64,000 nucleotides of DNA, taken from contig JAKSJQ010000004.1 in assembly GCA_024402115.1 (NCBI GenBank), positions 1-64,000 on the forward strand. The letters are read 5' to 3'. Origin of the DNA: Bacteroidales bacterium (lineage in GTDB: Bacteria; Bacteroidota; Bacteroidia; Bacteroidales; UBA932). A program made the position numbers and the translations under genes. Shown one piece after another: positions 53,654 to 62,752 of this stretch (positions within the stretch are counted from its first letter, which is position 1; each line of letters starts with the position of its first letter). The notes under the pieces were generated by a model that ran no database searches, was not told the origin of the DNA, and saw nothing but the letters and a program-made list of their open reading frames with translations.

Positions 53654-55309
53654 CTAGCCTACGAAATCCCTGAGCAACGAGGTCGAAGGTATCTCACTTG
53701 ACGATACAGGTACGTAATAGTGCAGGAACTTGAGAAGCCTGTGGGCTTCGCCGTACTCCGGACAGTTCTTCGGAACGGTCGACAGGACGGCTTCCGCATG
53801 TGTGCGGAGCACTGCGAACTCGATCAGATACGCGGAATTGTAGAGTACGTCCGCGGTCTCCACGTATGGATATATCCACTTTGACTCTGCCCTTCTGACG
53901 TTTGGCCAGTTGCTGATGGTCTCCCTGGCAGTGAAAGCGCCCTTGTTGTAGTCGCGGATGATGCGACGAAGGAGGCGGTTGTCGCTGGTCGGGATGCAGT
54001 TGTGGTCATCCAGGGAAATACTGGTGATGGTATTGATGAAAATGCGGTACTGGCAGCTGGTGTCCACGCTTGGGATGAGTCCAGGATTGAGCGCATGGAT
54101 TCCCTCTATCATGAGCACGGAATCCTTCTCGAGCTTCACGTTCTTGCCGTTGTACTCACGAAGTCCTGTCACGAAATTGTACTCCGGCAGGGAGACGGTC
54201 TCGCCAGCGAGGAGCTTTACGACATCCTTCTCGAGAAGCGCATGGTCCACGGTGTCGAATCCGTCGAAATCGAAGCTTCCGTCTGGAAGGCGAGGAGTAT
54301 CGAGACGGTTTACGAAATAGTCGTCGGTCGAGAAGAATACCGGACGCAGACCGCAGGCCTTGAGCTGTACGCTGAGCTTCTTGCAGACGGTAGACTTCCC
54401 ACTGCTGCTCGGACCGGTGATGAGCACGACCTTGACAGGGTTGACCTCGGCACGAGCCCTCCTGGTGATATCTTCCGCAATCTGCACCAACTTCTTGTCC
54501 TGGAGAGCCTCCGAAACCTGGATCAAGTCGCTCGCCTCCCCTCTCAGGCAGGCCTTGTTGACATCTCCGACGGAATTCAGGTCCATGATCTCGTTCCACC
54601 TGACGCTCTCCCTCATGACGTCGAAGGTCTTGGGCTCCTCCTTGAACGGAGCCAGCCTGTCAGGATCATGCCTGTCAGGAACGCGCAGCAGCATGCCGCC
54701 CTGATAAGGGATCAGATCCCACACTTTCAGATAACCGGCATCAGGGACCAGGGCATCGTAGAAATAATCCGGAGTTCCCTCCAGGGTATAGTAGGTGATG
54801 TATATGTCATCGCAGGTTTCGAGCAGGTCGACCCTGTCATCATAGCCCAGGTTCGTGAAGAGCTTTACGGCATCCTCGGTGCGGACCTCATGGCGGTAGA
54901 AAGGAGAAGCCGCCTCCACTATCTCTCTCATCCTGGCGGCGACCGCCTTAACATCCTCCGGAGTCGTCGGGCCGCCATCCTTTTTCTTCAGAGAGCAGAA
55001 GAAACCCTTGGAGATAGGCCTCCTGACAGACACCGTAGCCCCCGGAATCGCATCCTTGACAGCCTTTCCCAGCAGCATCACTAGCGACCTGCAGTAGGCG
55101 CTTCTTCCTGCGTAGGACTGGTATGTCAGAAACTCCACGTCCTTGCAGTTGTAGGCCCTGTACTTGAGGCCCTCGGAGACATTGTTCACCTTGGCCGACA
55201 CGAATGGGTAAGGGCTCTCGATCCCGAATTCAGACAGCATCTCGAGGAGTGATGTTCCCTCGACGAAGGACTTGCTTGTACCGGTGTTCTTGCAATAAAC
55301 CTGAATCAT
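53654..55309 (-). CDS. Nucleoside (uridine) kinase with TGS-like N-terminal domain
   Basis: This 551-residue fusion begins with a TGS-like beta-grasp (1-65) and a region resembling the second additional domain of threonyl-tRNA synthetase (about 70-240). It is followed by a P-loop kinase of the uridine kinase/phosphoribulokinase group: Walker A GPSSSGKST (about 302), FFSTDDYFVNR (about 327), and MIEGIHALNP (about 401). It would phosphorylate uridine/cytidine or a related nucleoside; the ThrRS-like front may bind RNA or regulate. This architecture is widespread in Bacteroidetes and Clostridia but its substrate is not settled. The promoter box TACATTTG lies 26 bases before the ATG. Confidence 0.88.
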   Translation of the reverse strand: MIQVYCKNTGTSKSFVEGTSLLEMLSEFGIESPYPFVSAKVNNVSEGLKYRAYNCKDVEFLTYQSYAGRSAYCRSLVMLLGKAVKDAIPGATVSVRRPISKGFFCSLKKKDGGPTTPEDVKAVAARMREIVEAASPFYRHEVRTEDAVKLFTNLGYDDRVDLLETCDDIYITYYTLEGTPDYFYDALVPDAGYLKVWDLIPYQGGMLLRVPDRHDPDRLAPFKEEPKTFDVMRESVRWNEIMDLNSVGDVNKACLRGEASDLIQVSEALQDKKLVQIAEDITRRARAEVNPVKVVLITGPSSSGKSTVCKKLSVQLKACGLRPVFFSTDDYFVNRLDTPRLPDGSFDFDGFDTVDHALLEKDVVKLLAGETVSLPEYNFVTGLREYNGKNVKLEKDSVLMIEGIHALNPGLIPSVDTSCQYRIFINTITSISLDDHNCIPTSDNRLLRRIIRDYNKGAFTARETISNWPNVRRAESKWIYPYVETADVLYNSAYLIEFAVLRTHAEAVLSTVPKNCPEYGEAHRLLKFLHYYVPVSSSEIPSTSLLRDFVG

Positions 55310-55334
55310 ACGCTCGCATTGTTGTTGACAGGGA

Positions 55335-55342
55335 CAAATGTA
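55335..55342 (-). promoter_or_regulatory. -7 box for the nucleoside kinase gene
   Basis: Minus-strand TACATTTG, an exact TAnnTTTG match, 26 bases before the ATG at 55309. Confidence 0.5.
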
Positions 55343-55365
55343 CCTTATTTTTAGGAATAATATAG

Positions 55366-55373
55366 TAAATTTG
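55366..55373 (+). promoter_or_regulatory. -7 box for mannose-1-phosphate guanylyltransferase; decides the start
   Basis: TAAATTTG ends one base before an in-frame ATG at 55375, too close for that codon to be in the transcript. The next ATG (55396) is therefore the likely start. Confidence 0.5.
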
Positions 55374-55395
55374 CATGATTACATTCTTATCAGAC

Positions 55396-56436
55396 ATGCA
55401 TACAGAAAACCACGTAGTAATTATGGCGGGCGGAATCGGAAGCCGATTCTGGCCGATGAGCACAGTCGATTGTCCGAAGCAGTTCCTCGACATCCTCGGA
55501 ACCGGAAGAACCCTCATCCAGATGACCCTGGACAGGCTTCTGCCTGTCTGTCCTGCGGAGAACGTATGGATCGTGACGTCAGCCAAATACGTGGACATGG
55601 TTCATGAGCAGCTTCCAGATGTGCCCATGTCCCATATCCTTCCGGAACCAGCGGCCCGCAACACCGCTCCCTGCATCGCGTACGCCTGCTGGAAGATAAG
55701 GATGCACCATCCGGACGCGAACATAGTCGTTACCCCTTCCGACGCACTCGTGCTCAACACCGCCGAGTACGCGAGGGTGATCAGGGCTGCGCTCGAAAAG
55801 ACCGCGGACAGCGACGCCATCGTCACCGTGGGTATCAAGCCGTCAAGGCCTGAGACCGGCTACGGATACATCGAGGTAGCCCCTTCCACGGAGGAGATCT
55901 GCCCTGTGGCGGCATTCAAGGAGAAGCCGGACCTCGAGACCGCGCAGAAGTACCTCACCGCAGGCAACTACCTCTGGAATGCGGGCATCTTCGTATGGAA
56001 CGTGGACACCATCACCAGCGCCCTGCGCACCCATGCGCCGCAGATCGCCGGCGTGATGGACGAGATCGCCAAGGATTTCTACTCCGAGCGCGAGAACGAT
56101 ACCATCCAGACCCTCTTCCCTACCTGCGAGAAGATCAGCATCGACTATGCCGTAATGGAGAAGGCCGGCAACATCAACACCATTCCTGCGGAATTCGGAT
56201 GGAGCGACCTCGGAACATGGGGCTCGCTGCACGCAAACATGAGCAAGGACGCTGACGGAAACGCTGTATCCGGCGTCGCAGAGTTGCATGAGTGCAAGGG
56301 ATGCGTCGTGCACACCTCCGGACTCGAGAAGGTCGTGCTCGAAGGCCTCGAGGACTATATCGTCGCCGAGAAAGGCGGCCGCCTGCTCGTATGCAGGCTC
56401 AGCAATGAACAGAAGATTAAAGAATTCCAGAAATAG
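55396..56436 (+). CDS. Mannose-1-phosphate guanylyltransferase
   Basis: This enzyme makes GDP-mannose from mannose-1-phosphate and GTP for surface polysaccharide and fucose synthesis. From the ATG at 55396 it has 346 residues. The nucleotidyltransferase loop VIMAGGIGSRFWPMS (about 8-22) is followed by the conserved PKQFLDILG and EPAARNTAPCIAYA (about 86-99) segments. FGWSDLGTWGSLH (about 268) is the sugar-phosphate site of the family. It lacks the C-terminal mannose-6-phosphate isomerase domain of bifunctional enzymes. The next gene starts 9 bases later. Confidence 0.93.
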   Translation: MHTENHVVIMAGGIGSRFWPMSTVDCPKQFLDILGTGRTLIQMTLDRLLPVCPAENVWIVTSAKYVDMVHEQLPDVPMSHILPEPAARNTAPCIAYACWKIRMHHPDANIVVTPSDALVLNTAEYARVIRAALEKTADSDAIVTVGIKPSRPETGYGYIEVAPSTEEICPVAAFKEKPDLETAQKYLTAGNYLWNAGIFVWNVDTITSALRTHAPQIAGVMDEIAKDFYSERENDTIQTLFPTCEKISIDYAVMEKAGNINTIPAEFGWSDLGTWGSLHANMSKDADGNAVSGVAELHECKGCVVHTSGLEKVVLEGLEDYIVAEKGGRLLVCRLSNEQKIKEFQK

Positions 56437-56445
56437 ATTCCCCAG

Positions 56446-59388
56446 ATGGAACGACTTGACTACAGCTCCCTGATGGCGAAGAGAATCAACAAGATTCTCC
56501 TCATCTGCAACAACTACGACAGCTACTCCCTCGAGGAGGACGGACATATAGAAGCACAGATCGCACAGGAATACCTCGACCTGAAGCTTAGCAGCAACCC
56601 ACCTTCGATCACGCGAGTGGAATCCACTGCCGACGCCGTCGACCTGCTCAATTCCGGAGAGAGGTTCGACCTCGTGATCACCATGTACAATGTCGGTGAG
56701 CTCGGCGTATTCGAATTCTCGCACCAGTTCAAGGCGCTGTGTCCAGAGACACCGCTCGTGCTCCTGCTCTCATTCTCGAAGGAGATCTACAAGATGATCG
56801 AGGGCAGCGACCGCAGCGACATCGACTATATCTTCTGCTGGAACAACAACACGGACCTCATCATCGCCATCATCAAGCTGATCGAGGATAACCTCAACGC
56901 TGACAAGGACATCAGCGAGTTCGGAGTACAGTCCATCCTCCTCGTGGAGGACTCCATCCGCTACTACTCGACCTACCTTCCTCTGCTCTACCGCCTCGTG
57001 CTCGAGCAGAACTACAACTCGATCAAGGACACCCTCAACGAGCGTCAGCAGACCATGCGTAAGCGCTCACGTCCTAAGATCCTGATGGCAACAAACTATG
57101 ACGAGGCAGTCGAGCTCTATGACAAGTACAAGTCCAACATACTCGGCGTCATCTCCGACATCGGATTCGTGATCCACAAGGGCGACGCGTCTGACACCGA
57201 GAAGTCCGACGCGGGCCTCGAGCTCTGCCGCAGGATACGCACCGACAACCCGAACATGCCGTTCATGCTCCAGTCAAGCCAGGAGAGCATGAGGGCAGAG
57301 GCGGAGAAGCTCGGCGTAGGATTCGTGCTCAAGAACTCGAAGACGCTCACCCATGAGCTCGCAGAGTACATCGGAAGGGAGTTCGGCTTCGGAGACTTCG
57401 TGCTCGTGGATCCCGACACCAAGGAGGAGGTCGCAAGGGCAAAGAACCTCAACGAGCTCGAGAAGATCATAGCTTCTATCCCTGACGACACTCTCAACAG
57501 CTACCTCCGCAGGAACTACATGTCCAAGTGGCTTCTCGCGCGCGGTCTCTTCTCTCTGGGCAAGATTATCAGGCCGAGAACCGTCCAGGAGTTCCCGGAC
57601 ACCGCCGCACACAAGAAGTTCCTCATCGACACGATACACGATTACAGGATGAACCAGGCGCTCGGCGTGGTCGCCCAGTTCAACCCAGAGACATACAATT
57701 CGGCCATCTGGTTCTCACGCATAGGCAAGGGCTCGATGGGAGGCAAGGCAAGAGGTCTGGCCTTCCTCAACCACATGCTCCAGAAGTACGACCTCTACGA
57801 CCAGTGGGAGGACGTGCATGTGCTTGTACCTCGCACCCTCGTGATCACGACCGAATATTTCGACAGGTTCATCATCGAGAACGGACTCCAGTACGTGATC
57901 AACTCCGACATCTCCGACGACGAGGTGCTCTCTGAGTTCGTGGCCTCTACCCTTCCCCATGACCTCGTGGAAGCGCTCAGGGCCTTCGTACGCGCCGTAC
58001 ACCGCCCTCTCGCCGTGCGTTCTTCTTCTAAGCTCGAGGACTCATACTACCAGCCATTCGCCGGAGTCTACTCGACATACATGATTCCTCACACCGAGAA
58101 CGAGGATCAGGAGATCAGACTCCTCCAGAAGGCCATCAAGAGCGTGTACGCATCCGTTTTCTTCGCTTCTTCTAAGGGTTACATCACCTCTACCGGAAAC
58201 GTGATCTCGGAGGAGAAGATGGCCATCGTGCTCCAGGAAATATGCGGTTCAGAGGACCAGGGTTACTATTTCCCTACCCTCTCAGGAGTCGCCAGGTCGC
58301 TCAACTTCTACCCTATCGGCTACGAGAAGCCTGAGGAGGGTATCGCAAAGGTTGCATTCGGCCTCGGAAAGGCTGTCGTGGACGGCGAGCAGGTGCTCAG
58401 ATTCTCTCCACGCTACCCTGACCATGTCCTTCAGACCTCGATGCCGGGTTCGGCGATGAGCGAGACCCAGAGCGTGATGTACGCGCTCAACCTCCAGCCG
58501 GAGAAGTTCAAGACTTCCATCGACGACGCCATCAACCTCGAGAGGATCAAGATCGGCGACTGCGCGAAGTTCAGGAACACCCGCTTCGTCGCTTCAACCT
58601 TCGACTACCAGAGCGGCCAGCTCACCACCAGCCCATGGGCGGAAGGTCCGAAGATCATCACCTTCGCACAGATACTCCAGTACGGGACATTCCCGCTGGC
58701 AGACACACTCCGCACGCCCCTCGAGATCTCGCAGGACGAGGTGAAGTGCTGCGTGGAGATCGAGTGCGCGGCGCGTCTCGATGTGCCGAACGGCAAGTCC
58801 AAGGTATTCAATGTGCTCCAGATCCGCCCTATCTCTTCAGAGAACGTAGGTGCGGTAATCGACTGGGACGAGATAGACACAAGCAGCCCTCTCATCTTCT
58901 CCGAGAGCGCACTTGGTACAGGTTTCATAGAGGGAGTGACAGACGTCGTATATCTCAGGCCAGAGAATTTCGACACTCTCAAGACCAACGAGATGGCTCT
59001 CGAGCTGAACAAACTGAACGCCAAGATGAGAGAGGAAGGCAGGAACTACGTGCTGATCGGCTACGGCCGTTGGGGCAGCAGCATCCCTTCTCTCGGTGTC
59101 CCAGTGAAGTGGAGCGATATCTCCGAGGCCAAGGTGCTCGTAGAGAGCGGTCTCGAGAATTTCTACGTGGAGCCTAGCCAGGGTACGCATTTCTTCCAGA
59201 ACCTGACTTCGTTCAACGTCGGATACGTGAACATCAATCCTTTCGTCAAGGAGGGTTCGTTCGATGTCGAGAAACTGGATTCGATGCCTGCTCTCGAGGA
59301 GACTCACTTCATGCGTCACGTACGCTTTGACAAGCCTCTCACCATCTGTATCGACGGCCTCAAGAACAAGGCCATCATCTCAGAGTAA
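56446..59388 (+). CDS. Receiver-receiver-ATP-grasp (PPDK_N) fusion protein
   Basis: This is a 980-residue cytosolic protein with two CheY-like regions joined to a PEP/pyruvate-binding ATP-grasp domain. The first receiver (about 15-125) lacks the phosphoacceptor Asp (DLVITMYNV). The second (about 165-310) looks complete: ILLVEDS, Asp in GVISDIGF, Ser in LQSSQE, and Lys in FVLKNS. The ATP-grasp part starts with GSMGGKARGLAF (about 427), then AVRSSSKLEDSYYQPFAG (about 522), and ends with VLQIRPI (about 797). The swivelling phosphohistidine domain and the PEP TIM barrel of PEP synthase/PPDK are absent; about 180 residues of unknown type follow. It may be a phosphorelay-controlled ATP-dependent phosphotransferase. 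Confidence 0.8.
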   Translation: MERLDYSSLMAKRINKILLICNNYDSYSLEEDGHIEAQIAQEYLDLKLSSNPPSITRVESTADAVDLLNSGERFDLVITMYNVGELGVFEFSHQFKALCPETPLVLLLSFSKEIYKMIEGSDRSDIDYIFCWNNNTDLIIAIIKLIEDNLNADKDISEFGVQSILLVEDSIRYYSTYLPLLYRLVLEQNYNSIKDTLNERQQTMRKRSRPKILMATNYDEAVELYDKYKSNILGVISDIGFVIHKGDASDTEKSDAGLELCRRIRTDNPNMPFMLQSSQESMRAEAEKLGVGFVLKNSKTLTHELAEYIGREFGFGDFVLVDPDTKEEVARAKNLNELEKIIASIPDDTLNSYLRRNYMSKWLLARGLFSLGKIIRPRTVQEFPDTAAHKKFLIDTIHDYRMNQALGVVAQFNPETYNSAIWFSRIGKGSMGGKARGLAFLNHMLQKYDLYDQWEDVHVLVPRTLVITTEYFDRFIIENGLQYVINSDISDDEVLSEFVASTLPHDLVEALRAFVRAVHRPLAVRSSSKLEDSYYQPFAGVYSTYMIPHTENEDQEIRLLQKAIKSVYASVFFASSKGYITSTGNVISEEKMAIVLQEICGSEDQGYYFPTLSGVARSLNFYPIGYEKPEEGIAKVAFGLGKAVVDGEQVLRFSPRYPDHVLQTSMPGSAMSETQSVMYALNLQPEKFKTSIDDAINLERIKIGDCAKFRNTRFVASTFDYQSGQLTTSPWAEGPKIITFAQILQYGTFPLADTLRTPLEISQDEVKCCVEIECAARLDVPNGKSKVFNVLQIRPISSENVGAVIDWDEIDTSSPLIFSESALGTGFIEGVTDVVYLRPENFDTLKTNEMALELNKLNAKMREEGRNYVLIGYGRWGSSIPSLGVPVKWSDISEAKVLVESGLENFYVEPSQGTHFFQNLTSFNVGYVNINPFVKEGSFDVEKLDSMPALEETHFMRHVRFDKPLTICIDGLKNKAIISE

Positions 59389-59417
59389 CGTTTACTGTCA
59401 TTTACGCAGCAGCATGA

Positions 59418-59449
59418 ACCGTGGTACTTTCATTGGTGCCACGGTTTTG
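59418..59449 (+). terminator. Terminator of the receiver-ATP-grasp gene
   Basis: A 10-bp stem (ACCGTGGTAC with GTGCCACGGT, one T-G pair), 8-base loop, then TTTTGT, 30 bases after the stop. Confidence 0.7.
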
Positions 59450-59623
59450 TGTATGCCGCAGAACATGCAGGCACCGTGGAGATTGCCCGAAGACTTCGTA
59501 TGACCCCCGGCCTTCGCCGAGCTCAGGCCACCCCCTAGGCGTGGGTGCCACGTCATTGAAGTCTTCGTGCACTCTCACGAGACATACCTGGAACAGCAAC
59601 CGATTGGGAGGCCGTATATCTGT

Positions 59624-59737
59624 CACGAAGTACAAAAAACAGGCTTTTTTTGCACCTCGCGACAGGTTTTTCGCAGTTTTCGCGGTTTTTACTGCCACGA
59701 ACTACAAAAATCGGCTGTTTTTTGTAGTTCGCGCCAT
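59624..59737. repeat. Two diverged copies of a 43-base AT-rich hairpin element
   Basis: Copy 1 (59624-59666) and copy 2 (about 59696-59737) both read CACGAA..TACAAAAA, a short GC core, TTTTTTG, then ..TCGCG. Copy 2 still forms a perfect 13-bp inverted repeat (59698-59710 with 59719-59731), while copy 1 has decayed. Homopolymer-rich sequence lies between. The 485-base gap between the ATP-grasp and GH97 genes (59389-59873) shows no credible gene. Confidence 0.6.
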
Positions 59738-59763
59738 GATCCACACCTTCCCATGCACGCATG

Positions 59764-59850
59764 CGCAGCATAGGCTGCAATCTGCATTTGCCCGGACTAG
59801 GGTCGGCGTAGCGGAGCGAAGCCGATCTGCAGATTGCAGCCTATGCTGCG
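59764..59850. repeat. 23-bp perfect inverted repeat with an inner hairpin
   Basis: Arms 59764-59786 and 59828-59850 are exact reverse complements. Inside, GGTCGGC (59801-59807) pairs with GCCGATC (59821-59827) around a GC-rich loop. This could be a REP/MITE-like palindrome or a transcript-end structure for the convergent genes; no T-run follows on either strand. It ends 24 bases from the GH97 stop. Confidence 0.75.
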
Positions 59851-59873
59851 ACTATATGTCTGTGTATCGAAGA

Positions 59874-61814
59874 CTACTTCTGGATGTCGTAGACAGCGAC
59901 GATGGCGTCGGTGGACTCGAAGCGGAGGCGCTCCTTGCCGACGAACGACGGAGTCTCGAAAGCAGGTGAGATATTGCTGTCAGCGGTAGCCGAAGCGACA
60001 TACCACTGATTGCCGCTACGCCTTGCGATCACCACGTTCTTGCCAGGATATCCTGCGATGAAACGGGTCTCATCCCAGACCGTAGGAACCTTTCTGATGA
60101 AGTCTAGATACTGCTTAGGAGTGTCCGTGAGGTTGTTTGGAGCGAGCGCGAAGTTCTGGATAGGGTTCTGGAACATGACCGCGGTTGCAAGCTCGAACAC
60201 CTGGGTCGTACGACGGAGCGGACCGACCTTGCGGCCGTTAGGAGTCGTGAACTGAGCATTAGCCTTGTTGTAGACCTCATTCATGAAGCAACCGCCGAAC
60301 TCCATGCAGCCGATGGTGTTCCTGACGAAAGGATGGAGACATGCATAGAGGGCCTCCGTGTCGCAGTCATGCTGGTTGAACACGAGATTCTCCGAAGCGC
60401 GCACAGCCTCGCTGCCGACATAGTTCGGATACATCCTCTCCCATCCGCGAGGAATGGTACAGCCGTGGAAGATGACCATAATGCCATGGTCGTCGGCATC
60501 GCTGAGGATGGACTCATAGTGGCGCATGGTCTCCTGCTTGTCGCCACCGAAGAAATCGACCTTGATACCCTTGACGCCAATCTTCTCAAGCCATTCCATC
60601 TCCGGCTTCCTCTTGATAGGGTCTGACATGATGTCGACAGGACCCTGGACGATATCGTTCCACCATCCGCTCGAAGAATACCACAAGAAGAGCTCTACGT
60701 TCTTCTTCCTTGCATATTTCACGAGTTCCTCGATCTTCTCCTTGCCGATGTTGGTGTCCCACCAGTTGTCCACGAGGGCATACTTGAATCCCATCGCAGA
60801 AGAGAGGTCGATGAACTGCTTCTGGTCGTCGAAATTGATGCTGCCGTCCTGCCAGAGTATCCAGCTCCAAGTGCCCTTTCCGTACTTATAGTCATGCTTG
60901 GTCGCATATCGAGGCTCGACATAGTCCCACGGAACGGTGGTCTCGACTATAGGTGCGAGGTCCGGTGCGACGGTGATGGTGCGCCATGGGGTAGCTCCAG
61001 GGAGGGCGAACGCTGGCTCGACGGTGCCGTTGCCATTATTCTCCTCCGCCATCGGGAACTCGAGCTTGTAGGTGCCGGTTCCGTCTGCGCCTATCTTGCA
61101 CTCACCCAGGCGGGATGCGCAGTAGCGGCTGTCGACGCCTGTCTCGCTGACAAGTACCCATCCGTCCTCACCCACATGGAAGAGGCATGGGAAGGTATAT
61201 CCATGTCCATACTGTGAAGGCTCATCCATAGCTGCGTCGAAACCATAGTACTCCTCGTAGCTAGGCTTTGTCCTCTTCCATCCTATCATCGCATCGCTCT
61301 GAGGGGTGAGGAAGGTCGTGGTGCCCTGAGGGAAAGCGAACCCTGTCTTTTCGTCCATGATCCTGACGCTGCCGGTCTCCCCTTCCTTCGGGAGCACATA
61401 TCTGAAGGCGATGTCGTTGTTCGAGACGCGGAACTCAACGGTGACTGCGAGGCTGTCAGGAGTGAGACAGTTCACGAGCATGCCGTTGTATTTCTTCGAG
61501 ACCTGCGAAGTCTTGATCCTGTCGAGGCTGTAGCTGACGCTGCCCGGAACAGGCTCCATGGTCTCCACGCGAAGGTGGCTGTAGTCTCCGGTATTGGCAG
61601 TGAAGCCGAGAGGAGAAAGCGACATCATGTGCTTGCCGTCATAGTTGACCCCGTACTGGAGATCATCTTCTACCTGCATCAGGACCACCTCGAGGGCGCC
61701 CTCCGGGCTGTGGAGACAGCCGATGTAGTCAGGCTCTGCGGCCTTCTGACCGCCAGTGCACGCGGCCACGAATGCAGCGGCAGCGAGAATAGAGAATATC
61801 CTTTTCATTTTCAA
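59874..61814 (-). CDS. GH97 glycoside hydrolase lipoprotein, probably retaining alpha-galactosidase type
   Basis: This is a 646-residue lipoprotein (lipobox VAAC, about Cys19). It has the GH97 layout: N-terminal beta-sandwich (about 25-280), a catalytic TIM barrel (about 285-560) with WSWILWQDGSINFDDQKQFID and YALVDNWWD, and a C-terminal beta domain. The barrel strand GIKVDFFGGD (about 425) carries an Asp at the position used as nucleophile by the retaining (alpha-galactosidase) GH97 branch, rather than the glutamates of inverting SusB. FHGCTIPRGWERMYPN and MEFGGCFMNEV are other family blocks. It follows punA by 12 bases, with no SusCD beside it. Confidence 0.9.
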   Translation of the reverse strand: MKMKRIFSILAAAAFVAACTGGQKAAEPDYIGCLHSPEGALEVVLMQVEDDLQYGVNYDGKHMMSLSPLGFTANTGDYSHLRVETMEPVPGSVSYSLDRIKTSQVSKKYNGMLVNCLTPDSLAVTVEFRVSNNDIAFRYVLPKEGETGSVRIMDEKTGFAFPQGTTTFLTPQSDAMIGWKRTKPSYEEYYGFDAAMDEPSQYGHGYTFPCLFHVGEDGWVLVSETGVDSRYCASRLGECKIGADGTGTYKLEFPMAEENNGNGTVEPAFALPGATPWRTITVAPDLAPIVETTVPWDYVEPRYATKHDYKYGKGTWSWILWQDGSINFDDQKQFIDLSSAMGFKYALVDNWWDTNIGKEKIEELVKYARKKNVELFLWYSSSGWWNDIVQGPVDIMSDPIKRKPEMEWLEKIGVKGIKVDFFGGDKQETMRHYESILSDADDHGIMVIFHGCTIPRGWERMYPNYVGSEAVRASENLVFNQHDCDTEALYACLHPFVRNTIGCMEFGGCFMNEVYNKANAQFTTPNGRKVGPLRRTTQVFELATAVMFQNPIQNFALAPNNLTDTPKQYLDFIRKVPTVWDETRFIAGYPGKNVVIARRSGNQWYVASATADSNISPAFETPSFVGKERLRFESTDAIVAVYDIQK

Positions 61815-61826
61815 GTATTTATCCGG

Positions 61827-62654
61827 TTAGATGGATGCGATCAGCCTGCTGAAGAGGGTGGTCATCTTCTCGGCTGCGATGTTGGCCTGGACGACCACGT
61901 CCTGACCGTCATTGAGAACCTTCGAGACATTGTCGGTGTTAGCCTTGTTGGTGATGACGGAAACGCCGAAGACCTTCATCCCGCAATGGCGTGCGACTAT
62001 GACCTCGGGGATCGTGGACATTCCGACGACATCTGCACCGATGGTCTTGAAGTAGCGTATCTCCGCCGGAGTCTCGTATGACGGGCCCGTGGTTCCGAGG
62101 TACACTCCCTCGTGGAGCTTGACGCCCATGTCGGCTGCGATCTCCTCCGCCTTCGCGATGAGCCCGAGGTCGTACGGAGTGGTCATGTCCGGGAATCGTG
62201 GACCGAAATCGTCGAAGTTCGGACCGATGAGCGGGTTCGGGAAGAGGCACACATGGTCCTTGATGATCATCATGTCACCGATCTCGAAGTCCGGATTGAG
62301 TCCGCCGGCGGCATTGCTGACGAAGATGTAGCCTATTCCGAGCTTCGCCATCACGCGGACGGGAATCGTGAGCTTCTGCATCGTATAGCCCTCATAGTAG
62401 TGGAAGCGTCCCTGCATCGCGAGGACTGTCTTTCCGCCGAGCTGTCCGCATACGAAGTTGCCCTTGTGGCCTATCACCGTCGACACCGGAAAACCGGGAA
62501 TCTCGGAGTATGGGATCACCACCGGGTCCTCGATCATGTCGGCAAGCTTTCCAAGACCGCTTCCGAGCACCACCGCCACCTCTGGTTTCCTACCTTCGAG
62601 TCGGCCGCTGACGTACTCTGCTGCATTGTTTATCACTGTCATTCTCTCGTCCAT
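61827..62654 (-). CDS. Purine nucleoside phosphorylase
   Basis: This is a trimeric-type (PNP/MTAP family) phosphorylase of about 275 residues that releases purine bases from inosine/guanosine. Phosphate-site GSGLG (about 31) and GRFHYYEGY (about 81) are followed by the VSNAAGGLNPDFEIGD block (about 112), the purine-site YETPAEIR with its Glu (about 192), and GMSTIPEVIVARHCGM with VSVITNKA(N) near the end. The frame is open up to 62678, but that region contains the promoter -7 box, so MDERMTVINN at 62654 is preferred; 62642 is also possible. It leads the GH97 gene. Confidence 0.93.
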   Translation of the reverse strand: MDERMTVINNAAEYVSGRLEGRKPEVAVVLGSGLGKLADMIEDPVVIPYSEIPGFPVSTVIGHKGNFVCGQLGGKTVLAMQGRFHYYEGYTMQKLTIPVRVMAKLGIGYIFVSNAAGGLNPDFEIGDMMIIKDHVCLFPNPLIGPNFDDFGPRFPDMTTPYDLGLIAKAEEIAADMGVKLHEGVYLGTTGPSYETPAEIRYFKTIGADVVGMSTIPEVIVARHCGMKVFGVSVITNKANTDNVSKVLNDGQDVVVQANIAAEKMTTLFSRLIASI

Positions 62655-62677
62655 TTCAACACATCTTTGGGTTAGCA

Positions 62678-62707
62678 CGAAGATAGGAAAAATTTTGCAT
62701 AATTCAA
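62678..62707 (-). promoter_or_regulatory. Promoter of the purine phosphorylase-GH97 unit
   Basis: Minus-strand TTG (62707-62705), 19-base spacer, then TATCTTCG (62685-62678), one base off TAnnTTTG. It interleaves with the divergent promoter below. Confidence 0.6.
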
Positions 62708-62724
62708 GAAAACTATTAACTTTG
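62694..62724 (+). promoter_or_regulatory. Promoter of the coiled-coil/zapA unit
   Basis: TTTG (62694-62697), 19-base spacer, TAACTTTG (62717-62724): an exact match to the Bacteroidetes consensus, 28 bases before the ATG at 62753. Confidence 0.75.
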
Positions 62725-62752
62725 TCTTTCGTGGGTAAAACCTTTTTCTGAG

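Noticed and set aside
59402..59873. Several open frames of 60-180 codons in the gap between the ATP-grasp and GH97 genes.
   Set aside because: They run through hairpins and homopolymer tracts, carry no recognisable domain and lack a plausible start context.
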